From NCBI GenBank assembly GCA_014885115.2, contig WKLE02002525.1, positions 1 through 20,122 of the forward strand: a DNA stretch of 20,122 bases, written 5' to 3'. Of this stretch, positions 10,160 through 18,990 are shown piece after piece (positions within the stretch are counted from its first letter, which is position 1; each line of letters starts with the position of its first letter). The stretch comes from Asterionellopsis glacialis (Eukaryota > Bacillariophyta > Plagiogrammaphyceae > Rhaphoneidales > Asterionellopsidaceae). The translations under genes were made by a program, and so were the position numbers. The notes under the pieces were generated by a model that saw nothing but the letters and a program-made list of their open reading frames with translations, did no database searches and was not told the DNA's origin.

Positions 10160-10871
10160 ATTACAGGATAAATTTGAGAATGAGTGAGTGCTGCTACTCT
10201 TACATTATTATCTGTAGGGATGCCCCTGCACAATGTGGGAAAAAATGACACTAGTTACAAAAAGGGACCATGATTTCAATATTTACTTTGGTTTAATTTA
10301 GGGGGAGAGTAGAGTCACTCACCCACCCTCACAACCAGAAACTTAGGAAAAGGAAGATGGCTGGGAAGTTGTAAAATTCTTGAAGATGGTGGGTTGGTTG
10401 ACATGTTTACAAACAGGAAGTGCATATGTATTTAAAGTTTGTGCTGTAAAGTTTTTGAAGTTACTTATTTATAAACCATGCCAATGGCAACACAACAATC
10501 AATCAAATAGTGCTTTATTCTTATAAACTACCAATAGGAAATGAATGTGTTGAAACATGCCAGGTGGATTGTTGTCACAACTTTTGTGATGCCAATGTGA
10601 CAAGAAAAAATGGTATCAAAAAACTAAAAATGCATCTACTGTATTTGCAGAAACTCAACAATCTACCCATTTGGTTACAATAATTTAGTTTCCTACTTTT
10701 CCTAAAATAATCTATTCCCATGTTATGTTACTCTAGTTGATTGTTATTTTTTTAAAGTATGCTGTTGAGACTGATATCTCATCATGGTCATGACAGCAGA
10801 TATTTTGTTTGGTGTTCCTCTTCTGTTTTGCATCAATGTTTTTGACTTCTTTGTTGAAGGGTGGTACACCA
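10160..10871. other. Stretch without a recognised gene
   Basis: Mixed AT-rich sequence with a short G-rich piece near 10301-10312. Open frames are short, overlap on both strands and show no motif. Frames that run into the next region arise from the 108-bp duplication there. I see no RNA gene. Confidence 0.5.
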
Positions 10872-10979
10872 AAAATTGTACCAAATTCACATATGTACAT
10901 TGTACATCCTTGTGTACTTGTGCAGAAAAACGTATTTTTCCTAAGTATGAGACCAGAAAGAAGCCCTGAACTTGGTAAC
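10872..10979 (+). repeat. 108-bp direct repeat, copy A
   Basis: Begins aaaattgtaccaaattca and ends cctgaacttggtaac. It matches 11031-11138 base for base in length, with about 10 differences in 108. The 51 bp that follow it separate the copies, so the duplicated unit is about 159 bp. Confidence 0.9.
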
Positions 10980-11030
10980 TTTTTAATGGGCAAAGGGACT
11001 TGCATTTTTTGGGTGAAATAACAACCCTAC

Positions 11031-11138
11031 AAAATTGTACCAAATTCAAAGATGTACATTGTATGTCCTTGTGTACCTGTGCAGAAAAATGTATTTTTTT
11101 TAAGTATGAGACCAGAAAAATGCCCTGAACTTGGTAAC
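11031..11138 (+). repeat. 108-bp direct repeat, copy B
   Basis: Second copy of the unit at 10872-10979. Most differences are transitions, such as C/T in the word aaacgtattttt versus aaatgtattttt. It lies inside the left arm of the large inverted repeat and is absent from the right arm. Confidence 0.9.
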
Positions 11139-11149
11139 CTTGGTCAAAG

Positions 11150-11764
11150 AAAAATCCTACTCATTTGGCTACATGACTTGAGTACCAACATTCTTTGGTT
11201 TTCAAACATTTTTGAACAGCCAGCATGATATTTACACAACCAAAATGGGACCATGGCAAATTGTCCATGTTGCACTGGAGATAATGATGATCCCAGGTGC
11301 AGGCATTATCAGAATTTTGTTAGAGAATATCAAGCTTTTTGTCATGGAAAAAAGGGCAGCTAGAAGTATGTTTTTTGACAAGTCAAAGTTGGAGCTTATT
11401 TTATAGTAATTTTGCACAGTTCAGCATGTGGTCCTGTCTTGGGTTCAACAGTTGGAGATAGTCAACAATTTATCATCCCCATTGAAGACAAACATTGTTA
11501 TTTGCAGGAATGTGAAGTGGTTGTGTTTGTGTAGAGGTGGGATAGAAGTTGCTGATGTGGTGAGGGTGGTCATTTTCAAACTAGTTAGTTGTTAGTTATT
11601 GTGCAAACAGCACTTGATGTAGGATTAGGAATCATAGAGCATATGTTCACAGTCACCACAATGGTCCCATTTTGTTGTCTAAATATTGCACTGGTCACTC
11701 AAAAATGTTCAAAAATCAAAGAATATTAGTACTCAAGTCACGTAACAAAATGATTAGGATTTTT
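11150..11764. mobile_element. Inverted-repeat (foldback or MITE-like) element
   Basis: The left arm 11150-11254 and the reverse complement of 11661-11764 match along about 105 bp (around 80-85% by eye). Shared words include catttttgaac, gacttgagta and aaaatgggaccat. The match resumes outside: 10985-11018 (aatgggcaaagggacttgca...) corresponds to the reverse complement of 11772-11806. The full element may therefore span 10985-11806, with about 130 bp holding repeat copy B inserted in the left arm. The 406-bp centre has no coding sequence that I recognise. No target-site duplication was found by eye. Confidence 0.65.
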
Positions 11765-11806
11765 TTACCCAAAAAATGCATTGTCTCTTTGCCCATTTTT
11801 GTTTTT

Positions 11807-12432
11807 GTCTTTATCCTGGCTTTCAGGGGCTTTCTGAACTACTTTTTTGGGGCCAACTTGCAAACTTGTGAACTATTTCATCTGGGACCACTTCCATCAT
11901 CAGGCCATTCCTAGGGTTGGGATAATTTGCAGTGCCAAGATTGCATGCCAATTTATCCCAAAGTTTTTTGGCTTTGGGATCTCTTTGGATGGCACCTTTT
12001 TTCAAACATTTTGCATTCACCAATCAAAGTCAGTTTTTTTAGTCCAAAATGAATACTGCAATTAATTCCCTCCAGCAAAACACACACGCACATATAGCCA
12101 TCCAGCAACAAAATACACACATGATTCAAAACATGACAGCAACAACAGCAACAAGAAACCACATCAGTGTCTTTCTATAACTGTAAGGCCAGTGAGAAAT
12201 TATTAAACAGGATTGAGTTGATTGTTGTAGTCATCAGTCATCCCAACAGTGCAGTGTAGGGTGATTGTTGTTGCATTGTACACTTGTTCCAATAATATGG
12301 TCTACTCAGCAATACCATGAAATTCTTGCAAGTTTGCAAATTGGAAAAAGTAGTTTGAAGGGGTACCAACTTTGTAAAATGTCTGGGAGTGAATGCAACA
12401 CCAAGAAAAAGTTGGCAAGTTGGCAAAAAAAA
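11807..12432. other. Repeat-like stretch without a gene
   Basis: The word caagtttgcaaattgg (near 12330) resembles the reverse complement of 11848-11870 (caagtttgcaagttgg), so this stretch shares a dispersed repeat with the flank of the inverted-repeat element. A CA-rich piece lies at 12076-12120. The longest open frame (12023-11823, minus) begins with TTG and has no recognised motif. Confidence 0.4.
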
Positions 12433-13101
12433 GTTGTTGAGCTTTGAGCTTTGTTTTTGGGGGATCATAACCTGATAACAACATACAAACCCCAAAAATG
12501 AAACCTTGAAGTGTCATTTTCAAACCTTGAATTCAAGCTTTGAGCTTCAAAGTTCAAACTCATGTTTTGTTTGAGATTTGTATATCTGTTAATCCTTTCA
12601 TTTGTTTTTGCACAAAAAAATGTCTCTATGCAACAAATGACAATGACAACAATAACAGCAAGAACACTGTGAACCTAGTCGACGTCTTTTCCGATTTCAA
12701 ACAATCAAATGCAACAATCAACTATGTTATCAAGAAAAAGACTAGGATATTAGAAATGTCATAATTGTTCATGAAGACCGTTTTGTTGTTGTGTTCTTCA
12801 ACAAATCCCATTGTGTCATTGTGTTGTCATGGTGAGGTTTTCAAATTCAGGAACAAAGACTTCCCTGAAAGTCACATGTACTTTGACATGTATGAAAAAT
12901 AGACATATATAATTGTTATAAATTTTATGCAATTCTCACCATAGGAACCAAAGTGCAGTTCAATCTCAAATGCTGGTTATCTCTAAAAAAAACCTCAAAG
13001 CTCACCAACAAAATTTTGTCGTGTTTCAGGTTTTGAGCTTTAACAATGTTTTCTAAAAAAAAAAAAAGAGATCAAAAAATGAAAGCTCAAAGCTCAACAA
13101 C
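12433..13101. mobile_element. Possible MITE with perfect 20-bp inverted ends
   Basis: gttgttgagctttgagcttt at 12433-12452 is exactly the reverse complement of 13082-13101. The space of 669 bp from end to end is short for an autonomous element and holds no gene. The word gagcttt and its complement recur inside (near 12539, 12995 and 13033), like subterminal repeats. No target-site duplication is obvious, so a chance or foldback origin remains possible. Confidence 0.5.
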
Positions 13102-13152
13102 GTCTGCAGACAGCCTTACATGGTGCTGGTGGAGTTGATTATATAACAAGGT

Positions 13153-13210
13153 GGAAAGGGGGAAAGATAGGGAAAGGGGGGGAGAGAAAAAGAAGAAAAG
13201 GGGAAAGAAG
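13153..13210 (+). repeat. Polypurine tract
   Basis: 58 bases with one pyrimidine (T at 13168) and an uninterrupted purine run from 13169 to 13210. A pyrimidine stretch at about 13224-13236 (ttttccccttccac) is nearly complementary to its start, so a hairpin or triplex-prone structure is possible. It could be a retroelement polypurine tract, but no LTR follows. Confidence 0.7.
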
Positions 13211-13957
13211 TAAGATTTTCAATTTTCCCCTTCCACTGTCATCCAATACTGTGATCTTATTATTCGATGCCCTCAATGTTAGATTTTATTTGATACCTAA
13301 ACAACTAACTGGATGATTACAACAAATAGGCTATCAATCGCCATCTTCATCTGGTGATGATTGTTTTGATTACAAAAATCATGCCAAACAGCTTGATATT
13401 GATAGAGTTATAATGTAAAGTATGTGTAGTATAGTCAATGATTTGATATTTGTACCCATATACATACAACTTGATTACTCAACAACCAGCAACAGGTATT
13501 CTTTTCAATGTTTGTTAATTAGGTAAGCTGCCATCCTATTAAATAGGGGACCTAAAGGTTCCACCACCGCCGTGTAATAGCCCGTCCCCAACCATGTGTT
13601 CTTGTGCTGAGCAGTTACTATTTTACAAAATATCTTTTTGTACCAGAGAACAACCACTTATGTGTTCTCATGGTATACAGTCACCTTTTTCTAGTGACAA
13701 AGCACACAACGTGCAATAGTGCAATATGTCTTCATCATCTGATGACCATTGTCTTATGTTTTGGTTCACTGATTATTCTACCTGTCATCAAAATTAACAC
13801 TAGCAACCCTTTAAAAATAATATACGAGGTAATACAAATGTCACTTGTCCTTACGATTGAACAGAAGGCCGTGTCTTGTTTTCTTGAAGCGTGACATCAC
13901 AAGATGGCAAATAAAAGTAAATAGCATAATAGATTTTCTCTTTTGGTGGTGTATATG
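13211..13957. other. 3' flank of the fucosyltransferase-like gene, no gene seen
   Basis: No open frame here has a recognisable motif. The stretch contains a more GC-rich patch near 13561-13590 (ccaccaccgccgtgtaatag). The part next to 13957 should be the 3' untranslated region of the minus-strand gene; a canonical AATAAA is not evident within 100 bases. Confidence 0.45.
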
Positions 13958-16223
13958 TTAGGAAAGTTCACCAATACCTTTATCAATGTCCCTCCAAGAT
14001 ATAGGGAATTCTCTTGCAAATGTTTGTCCCATTTGGTATGTGACCATATCATTCTTATGATTTGTAGTGGTATAATAAAATGTGGTTGGTAATGATCCGC
14101 TTTCATAACCAGCTGCCTTATTTTTGACAGAATGATACCCACGTAGCCGATTGATATAACCTGTGAATGTACTAAACCAACAACCAAAGAATACACGCCC
14201 TTTTGATGCAATCAATTGATCTAACATACCAAAGTAATTCACGTTGACATCTTCTATGACTTCTTTAAAGTCATCTAAAAACACCACATCATACTTTTCT
14301 TTGAGAGGGTTAAAGAAAGCCTTGTCCCTTTCGTCTGTAGCAATATACACTGTTGCGTTTGGTGTCAATTCCATTAGTGAATTCTGTACAATTTCATCTG
14401 CATCTATACGTGTATTCTTGTATTGAAAATCACCTCGTCGGATATGGAATGAATCGAATTGACCTCTAGATAATGAGTTTCGTTTCCTTGCACGTTCACG
14501 GACTTTCTCCACAACTCTTGCAGCTGCACATTGAATTTCATCAATATATCGTACTGCAAAACATAATTATCATCCGATCACCCGAAGAAGTCAATATCAT
14601 GATTGGAATCAGACAGACAGCAAGTCGACACACAAGAGTTTACGAAATCGTATGAGACGATCATACAGTCTACTGTTTTGACAAACACAGCCAGATGCGT
14701 ACTTTATTGTACATCATGCCGTACTTGCTGACTGAAGACAGGGATGGTTATAAGGTCTAACTTTAACTTACCATGATCTCGAATGAATCGTTTATTCCAT
14801 AAATCTTGAAGCCAATTTTCAAAGAACAAAAAGTTATAAAAATGGACCAGAAGACGCACTCTCATTTTGTGATAACACATGAAGTGAACAACATTTGCTT
14901 GTTGCATTTCTTCATCGTACACACATAGCTCTGATCGACTTTGAAGACTTTCTCTCATTCTGTCTTCAAGCTCTCCATTGACAGGTACAGCTTTACTACC
15001 CCTGTTTTTCCCTACTTTTTTATTTTGTTTGATATCTTTTAAGATTTTTTGTAACTTTTCAACATCTTTGTGTTGTCCAGATTCTGGAAAGGATGCCATG
15101 CATTGATTAGGTTTCCACAACGGTGTATGCGTGACATTCCGTAACCATTCTTTCAATTCCTTTGGATTGTTTTCACCGTCCCAATTTGTTCGATTGCCCG
15201 GTGGAAAAGATACCTTTCCGGTGTACTTGTCTTTCATATTGCCAGTCATTGCCTCGGCCTTTAGAAATTCTTCCATAGATATTATTTCTAATCCAACATG
15301 CTCTTCTGCCAATTCATTCACTGGAAAGAAGTCTGCAAAACTAAAATGTTTCTTAATATTCCTGTTACCCTTTCCCAACAAATATAACTTTTGTGCTGGT
15401 GGTAGCACTAGAATGCGACCCATTGCATCTGAATGAAAATAGGGTGGAACGGTGAAAAAAAATAATTGACAAGCATTATGAGTAAGATTGAAAAGAATCT
15501 TAATTTCTTGAAGTCAAGTATGCGACTTACGGGCCATACCGAATACTGTCTCCATGGACATCTACACTCATAGTAATATTCATTTCCCGAATAAGGAAGA
15601 AAAATACAGAAAGAAGTACAATGTTTTCGTGAGAAAAATGAGAAGGAGAAGGACAAAAATGCATTCATCCTATCTCATGTATTCCGGTCACGTTTCCACA
15701 GACAAACAAACACACAACTTACACGGATATTATTCCATCCTCCACCATCTGGTTCAAAAGTTATATATCTTTTATGTTCTCCCTTTTTTGCATGAAAAGG
15801 ACTAGTATACTTACTATCTGATGGAATATCTCTCCAGTATACCATTTCTTGTGCTACTTCAGGAGAAGGCCCTCCATGGGCATCACAATTTAAAGATGAT
15901 AGTGTTGCAGTTGCAGTTGACATTCTCTCAATTGTTTTGTTTTCTACTCGTGACACCTTCATTGATTTTGATGTTGAACCATCGGCATTGATTTTAGCTT
16001 TTGATTGTGTAAAATCTTTCATGGATGCATGTAGTGGAGAATTTAGGTGTGTATGTGTATCCTTCGCAATACTTTCACCATGAAAAAAAATAGTAACAGA
16101 AAAGGAAAGGACACAAAATGACAAAAGAATAATGGAGAACATATTGACCATTCCAGAAGATTTTGTCTTAAGCCCAGGTGCCTCTACCAGCGAATTGCTG
16201 CTTGAGCTCGTGCTTGTCACCAT
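13958..16223 (-). CDS. GDP-fucose O-fucosyltransferase-like type II membrane protein, four exons
   Basis: Exons (minus): 16223-15723, 15561-15531, 15428-14772, 14553-13958. The introns of 161, 102 and 218 nt all begin GTAAGT and end AG. Joined, they give 594 residues and a TAA at 13960-13958. Residues 1-27 are a Ser/Thr-rich cytosolic tail, 28-47 a membrane anchor (FSIILLSFCVLSFSVTIFF), then a stem. The catalytic part starts near 157 with FEPDGGGWNNIRMSMETVFG, followed by HAMGRILVLPPAQKLYLLGK. It continues with HFYNFLFFENWLQDLW, the HIRRGDF motif (433-439), YIATDE (466-471) and VFFGCWFSTFTGYINRLRG. The GGGWNN loop, the H-x-R-R-G-D motif and the late D-E/S-T-F region are those of GDP-fucose-dependent O-fucosyltransferase-like proteins (GT-B fold), which act in the ER or Golgi on glycoproteins or glycans. 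The start was chosen because ATG 16223 has A at -3 and G at +4; the frame extends upstream to 16286 without an ATG. No stops or shifts. The acceptor is unknown, and other GT-B fucosyltransferases are possible. Confidence 0.88.
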
Positions 16224-16355
16224 GGTCAAAAAATAATAGGAGTAATAATAACGACTATCTACCACTGAAGACACCGAACCACCCAAGTACCGCTATCGGA
16301 GATAGCCAGCTTTGTTGGTACTTTGTTAGCGCGCGGTTTTGTGCACGTGGTTTAG
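16224..16355 (-). promoter_or_regulatory. Likely 5' leader and promoter of the fucosyltransferase-like gene
   Basis: This stretch lies between the chosen ATG and the inverted end of the neighbouring element. It contains a CACGTG palindrome (16344-16349), a GCGCGC run (16329-16334) and a short hairpin, gctatc-gga-gatagc. It is richer in G+C than its surroundings. The promoter role is inferred from position. Confidence 0.4.
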
Positions 16356-16572
16356 TTTAAGATCGTATTGACCGCACACGCACTCCCTTGCGTGCTTCCC
16401 CCCAAATTTTCACTTTTTTTTTTCTTCACACAAATTTATACAGTATTTTTTATTTTTAACAAATTTTTGTTTTACCTCCCAAACCCCTCAGAAGGCGCAT
16501 CAAATGTTTACCTTCTGTGTTGAAAACAGATTAGGAACGTCCGAATATGTTACATAGTAGTTCATTTATCAA

Positions 16573-16714
16573 CTGAAATTGTAGCAGAGGGGATTGGAAT
16601 ATTGAAATATCGTGTGATTTTCATAAAAAAAAATCGCTAAATTTTGCTAAATGTCGATTTTTTACCAAAAATTACATGCCACGACACTACTACCAGCCTC
16701 TCCTACAATTTCAG
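16573..16714. repeat. Nested inverted repeats
   Basis: ctgaaattgtagcagagg (16573-16590) pairs with 16697-16714 with one mismatch in 18. Inside it aaaaaatcg (16628-16636) pairs with cgatttttt (16655-16663). Together they could form a long interrupted hairpin within the element at 16356-17318. Confidence 0.6.
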
Positions 16715-16947
16715 ATAAAAAAGATATTACTTTAGTACCCCTACTGAAAGGTTTGACCATTTCTGGTTGGTAGAATTGATGTTCAGAAGCACCAGGATAG
16801 GACTCAGGTTCAGCATCAGATTTTAATTTTTTATTGAGAATAGGTATTGCCAATATTTCACAAGACTCTCAAAACAACTCTTCAGTACCAGGCACACTAA
16901 GAAGAGACAAATCAAACAAGGAACAGACATGATAAATACTTAATCAG

Positions 16948-16987
16948 CTTCATACTTATTGACTTGAAATTTGATGATTATATTATT
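16948..16987 (+). repeat. 40-bp direct repeat, copy 1
   Basis: cttcatacttattgacttga continuing to 16987. It matches 17039-17078 with about three differences; the copies are 91 bp apart. Confidence 0.8.
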
Positions 16988-17012
16988 AATTAAATATTAC
17001 CCTATGTGCTGT

Positions 17013-17037
17013 GGACCATACGGCCTTAAGTGAATAT
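17013..17037 (+). repeat. 25-bp direct repeat, copy 1
   Basis: Perfect match to 17145-17169 (key word ccatacggccttaagtg). It resembles the inverted ends of the surrounding element (16356-16376 and 17298-17318). Confidence 0.85.
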
Positions 17038-17038
17038 A

Positions 17039-17078
17039 CTTCATACTTATCGACTTAAAATTTGATGATTAAATTATT
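17039..17078 (+). repeat. 40-bp direct repeat, copy 2
   Basis: Second copy of the repeat at 16948-16987. It lies directly after the first 25-bp repeat. Confidence 0.8.
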
Positions 17079-17144
17079 CTCAACAAGATATTGTTTTGTC
17101 ATCAGACAAGTATATATTCATGAAGAGGATATTACCTCATTTGC

Positions 17145-17169
17145 GGACCATACGGCCTTAAGTGAATAT
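17145..17169 (+). repeat. 25-bp direct repeat, copy 2
   Basis: Identical to 17013-17037, 132 bp downstream of it. Confidence 0.85.
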
Positions 17170-17395
17170 TCATGAAGGCACTATATATGATAATTATTGA
17201 GAACCCCTAATATCTGAGTTTGAAAAAATTGGCCTCAACGGACAATATATGGAGTAAAAAGATGTGAAAATCCACGCAATTTTGGTATTGCCCTTTCTGC
17301 GGTCAATACAACCTTAAATTTTTCCTACCAGTGGGCTGGAATAAGTTTAATTAACATTATTTGTCCACAAAGCCTCATGTTGTAGTTATGCTAGC

Positions 17396-17920
17396 TGCAG
17401 TAGGCAAGTCGCAAGACTCGCGCAATATGTCAATCAACCGTAGTATGGACAGACCGTGATACAATGACATCATGGACTGGACAGGTGTGATGACATGGTG
17501 AGGTCATCACACGGACAGATGAGATGAAGTGATGACGTCATCGAGCAGACAGACATGAATGCGCAGTGACGCACAGCATTCATGCAAACACTGATGTCAC
17601 GAGCGAAGCGTATCAAATTCCACTTCGCAGCAGAACCACGATGTGTCACAACAGAACACGGTGACGCGCCGACTTGGCACCTTCCAATTAGCTGCCTTAG
17701 GGAGTTTGGTTCACATGTTAAAACAGAACTCCATTGCAAACCGAACTCTAAGTAGATCCGCCGTAGGATCCCATACTGCATTTGGGTTGCGAAGACGAAT
17801 TGGTGGATTGTCGGGTATTTTTAGACTTTAAAATAGCTCATAATTTATTCACACCAATAAACTCTACTTCATTTTCAATATTTTCCTATCACTTTTCACA
17901 ATTGTTGTCAGCATAGTGCA
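17396..17920 (+). mobile_element. Probable solo LTR of a Ty3/gypsy-type element
   Basis: 525 bp beginning TGCAGTAGGC and ending CATAGTGCA, the TG...CA ends of an LTR. It aligns over its whole length with 18408-18917. The flanking pentamers are ctagc (17391-17395) and ctacc (17921-17925), a 4-of-5 match that could be a decayed target-site duplication. There is no polypurine tract in front and no primer site behind, so I prefer a solo LTR to the end of another element. AATAAA occurs near 17856. Confidence 0.7.
17465..17599 (+). promoter_or_regulatory. CRE-like sites in the solo LTR
   Basis: At LTR offsets of about 70, 138 and 197 the 8-mers are TGACATCA (17465-17472), TGACGTCA (17533-17540) and TGATGTCA (17592-17599). 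In the second LTR the same three offsets read TGACGTCA, TGATGTCA and TGACGTCA. TGACGT is the core bound by bZIP factors. Confidence 0.5.
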
Positions 17921-18407
17921 CTACCTGTGAGTACTGTGTTTCTCTTTGTATAGCGACTGTTTGCACTTTAATCCAAGCTCCACTTCTAGCATATATTATG
18001 ATTTCTTCACTCAAAGGGAATTGCCATTAAAAGGGTACTGCTAATAGGTTTATTGGCTATAGTAAAGTATGATACTTTTGGGCCGTGCACCTTTGCAGAG
18101 AATTATTCAGCCACTTCAGGAAGTATGTAATTTTTTCTCTACTTGTTGGTTCTACTTTCTAAGGCTCTGAAGAATCTGCCGTGTGGCATCAGTGTGGACA
18201 TTCAGGGCACACGGGTGGTGTTCATATTTGTGTAGGACCTATACTGTCTGAGATGGAGGGGAACACCAGATAAGACTTAGCCAACATGAACAAAGGGGAT
18301 TGATGTGGCCATTTTTTGTGACCAACCTTTGGAGTAGGCTGAGATTTGGGTATGTGCATACATTAGAAAGGTTCGGGATGGCCACTGACCAAGTCTCTGG
18401 ATAGTGG
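17921..18407. other. Spacer between the two LTRs, no gene seen
   Basis: 487 bp with no recognisable protein or RNA gene. It is not an internal retroelement region: there is no primer site at its start and no polypurine tract at its end. It is probably older host or repeat sequence into which both copies inserted. Confidence 0.5.
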
Positions 18408-18917
18408 TGCAGTAGGCGAGTCGCAAGACTTGTGCCACATGTCAATCAACCATAGTACGGACGGACTGTGATGCGATGACGTCACCGACCGGACAGATGT
18501 GATGACGTGATGACATCATCACATGGACAGACGAGATGACGCAATGATGTCATTGAGCGGACTGATGCAAACGCGGAGTGATGCACAGAATTATTGCGAA
18601 CGCTGACGTCACCATGCGAAGCATATTGAATTCCACTCCACAACAGAACACGGTGACGCACCTGACTCGGAACCTTCCAATTGGCTGGCTTGGGGAGTTT
18701 GGTTCACATGTTAAAACCCAACTCCATTGGAAACCGAACTCTAAGTAGATCCTCTGTAGGATCCTGTACTGCTTTTGGGTTGAGAAGACGAATTGGTGGA
18801 TTGTCGTGTATTTTTAGTTAATGTCTAAAATAGCTCATAATTTATTCACTCATACAATTTGTACTCCATTTACAATATTTTCTATCACTTTTCAATAATT
18901 GTTGTCAGCATAGTGCA
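18408..18917 (+). mobile_element. 5' LTR of the gag-bearing retrotransposon
   Basis: 510 bp from TGCAGTAGGC to CATAGTGCA, in the same orientation as 17396-17920. It lacks about 20 bp present there (near 17629-17649) and has small gains elsewhere. Many differences are C/T or G/A. It ends 73 bp before the gag ATG, as expected for a 5' LTR. The matching 3' LTR would lie beyond the window. Confidence 0.75.
18477..18611 (+). promoter_or_regulatory. CRE-like site cluster in the 5' LTR
   Basis: TGACGTCA at 18477-18484 and 18604-18611, TGACGTGA at 18503-18510, TGACATCA at 18511-18518, TGACGCAA at 18537-18544 and TGATGTCA at 18545-18552. Six related bZIP-type words within 135 bp lie upstream of the likely transcription start, so they probably act as the enhancer of the element. 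Confidence 0.5.
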
Positions 18918-18918
18918 T

Positions 18919-18930
18919 AGTGTTAACACT
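18919..18930. promoter_or_regulatory. 12-bp palindrome at the primer-site position
   Basis: AGTGTTAACACT is a perfect palindrome starting two bases after the LTR end, where a tRNA primer binding site normally begins with TGG. No TGG-led tRNA match is visible here. Confidence 0.4.
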
Positions 18931-18990
18931 CCACGCGAAAAGCGGTAAGTTTACTATCCAATTTAATTCCAATCTCTAACTAATCCCAAC

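Larger units (their letters stand above)
16356..17318. mobile_element. Probable small DNA transposon with 21-bp inverted ends
   Basis: tttaagatcgtattgaccgc (starting at 16356, end to 16376) and the reverse complement of 17298-17318 agree at 19 of 21 positions. Inside, two perfect 25-bp copies of ggaccatacggccttaagtg... (17013-17037 and 17145-17169) are diverged forms of the same end motif. A longer repeat (16948-16987 and 17039-17078) lies next to them. No transposase is encoded: the only open frame of note (16853-16662, minus) starts with TTG and is not recognised. The left end is 133 bp from the ATG of the fucosyltransferase-like gene. Class and target-site duplication were not determined. 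Confidence 0.55.

Noticed and set aside
10733..11049. Overlapping open frames on both strands
   Set aside because: They follow the 108-bp duplication and show similar peptides only because the DNA is repeated; no motif and no consistent frame.
11823..12023. Minus frame containing WDKLACNLGTANYPNP
   Set aside because: It looks slightly protein-like but starts with TTG, is only 66 codons, and I recognise no family; not called.
13604..13894. Plus frame of 96 codons next to the fucosyltransferase-like gene
   Set aside because: No motif, unusual composition for a gene, and it overlaps the expected 3' region of the gene on the other strand.
14704..14771. Open frame of the fucosyltransferase-like exon 3 running on past 14772
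   Set aside because: The tail after FIRDH is unlike the family. A GTAAGT donor at 14771 and the AG at 14554 restore the conserved RYIDEIQCAAARVVE block.
16224..16286. Upstream extension of the fucosyltransferase-like frame to 16286
   Set aside because: The extension begins with TTG, not ATG. The ATG at 16223 has a good start context and leaves a normal cytosolic tail before the membrane anchor.
16662..16853. Minus frame of 63 codons in the small transposon
   Set aside because: It has no ATG, its end overlaps the nested hairpin, and it has no motif. It could be an exon of a lost transposase, but the support is too weak.
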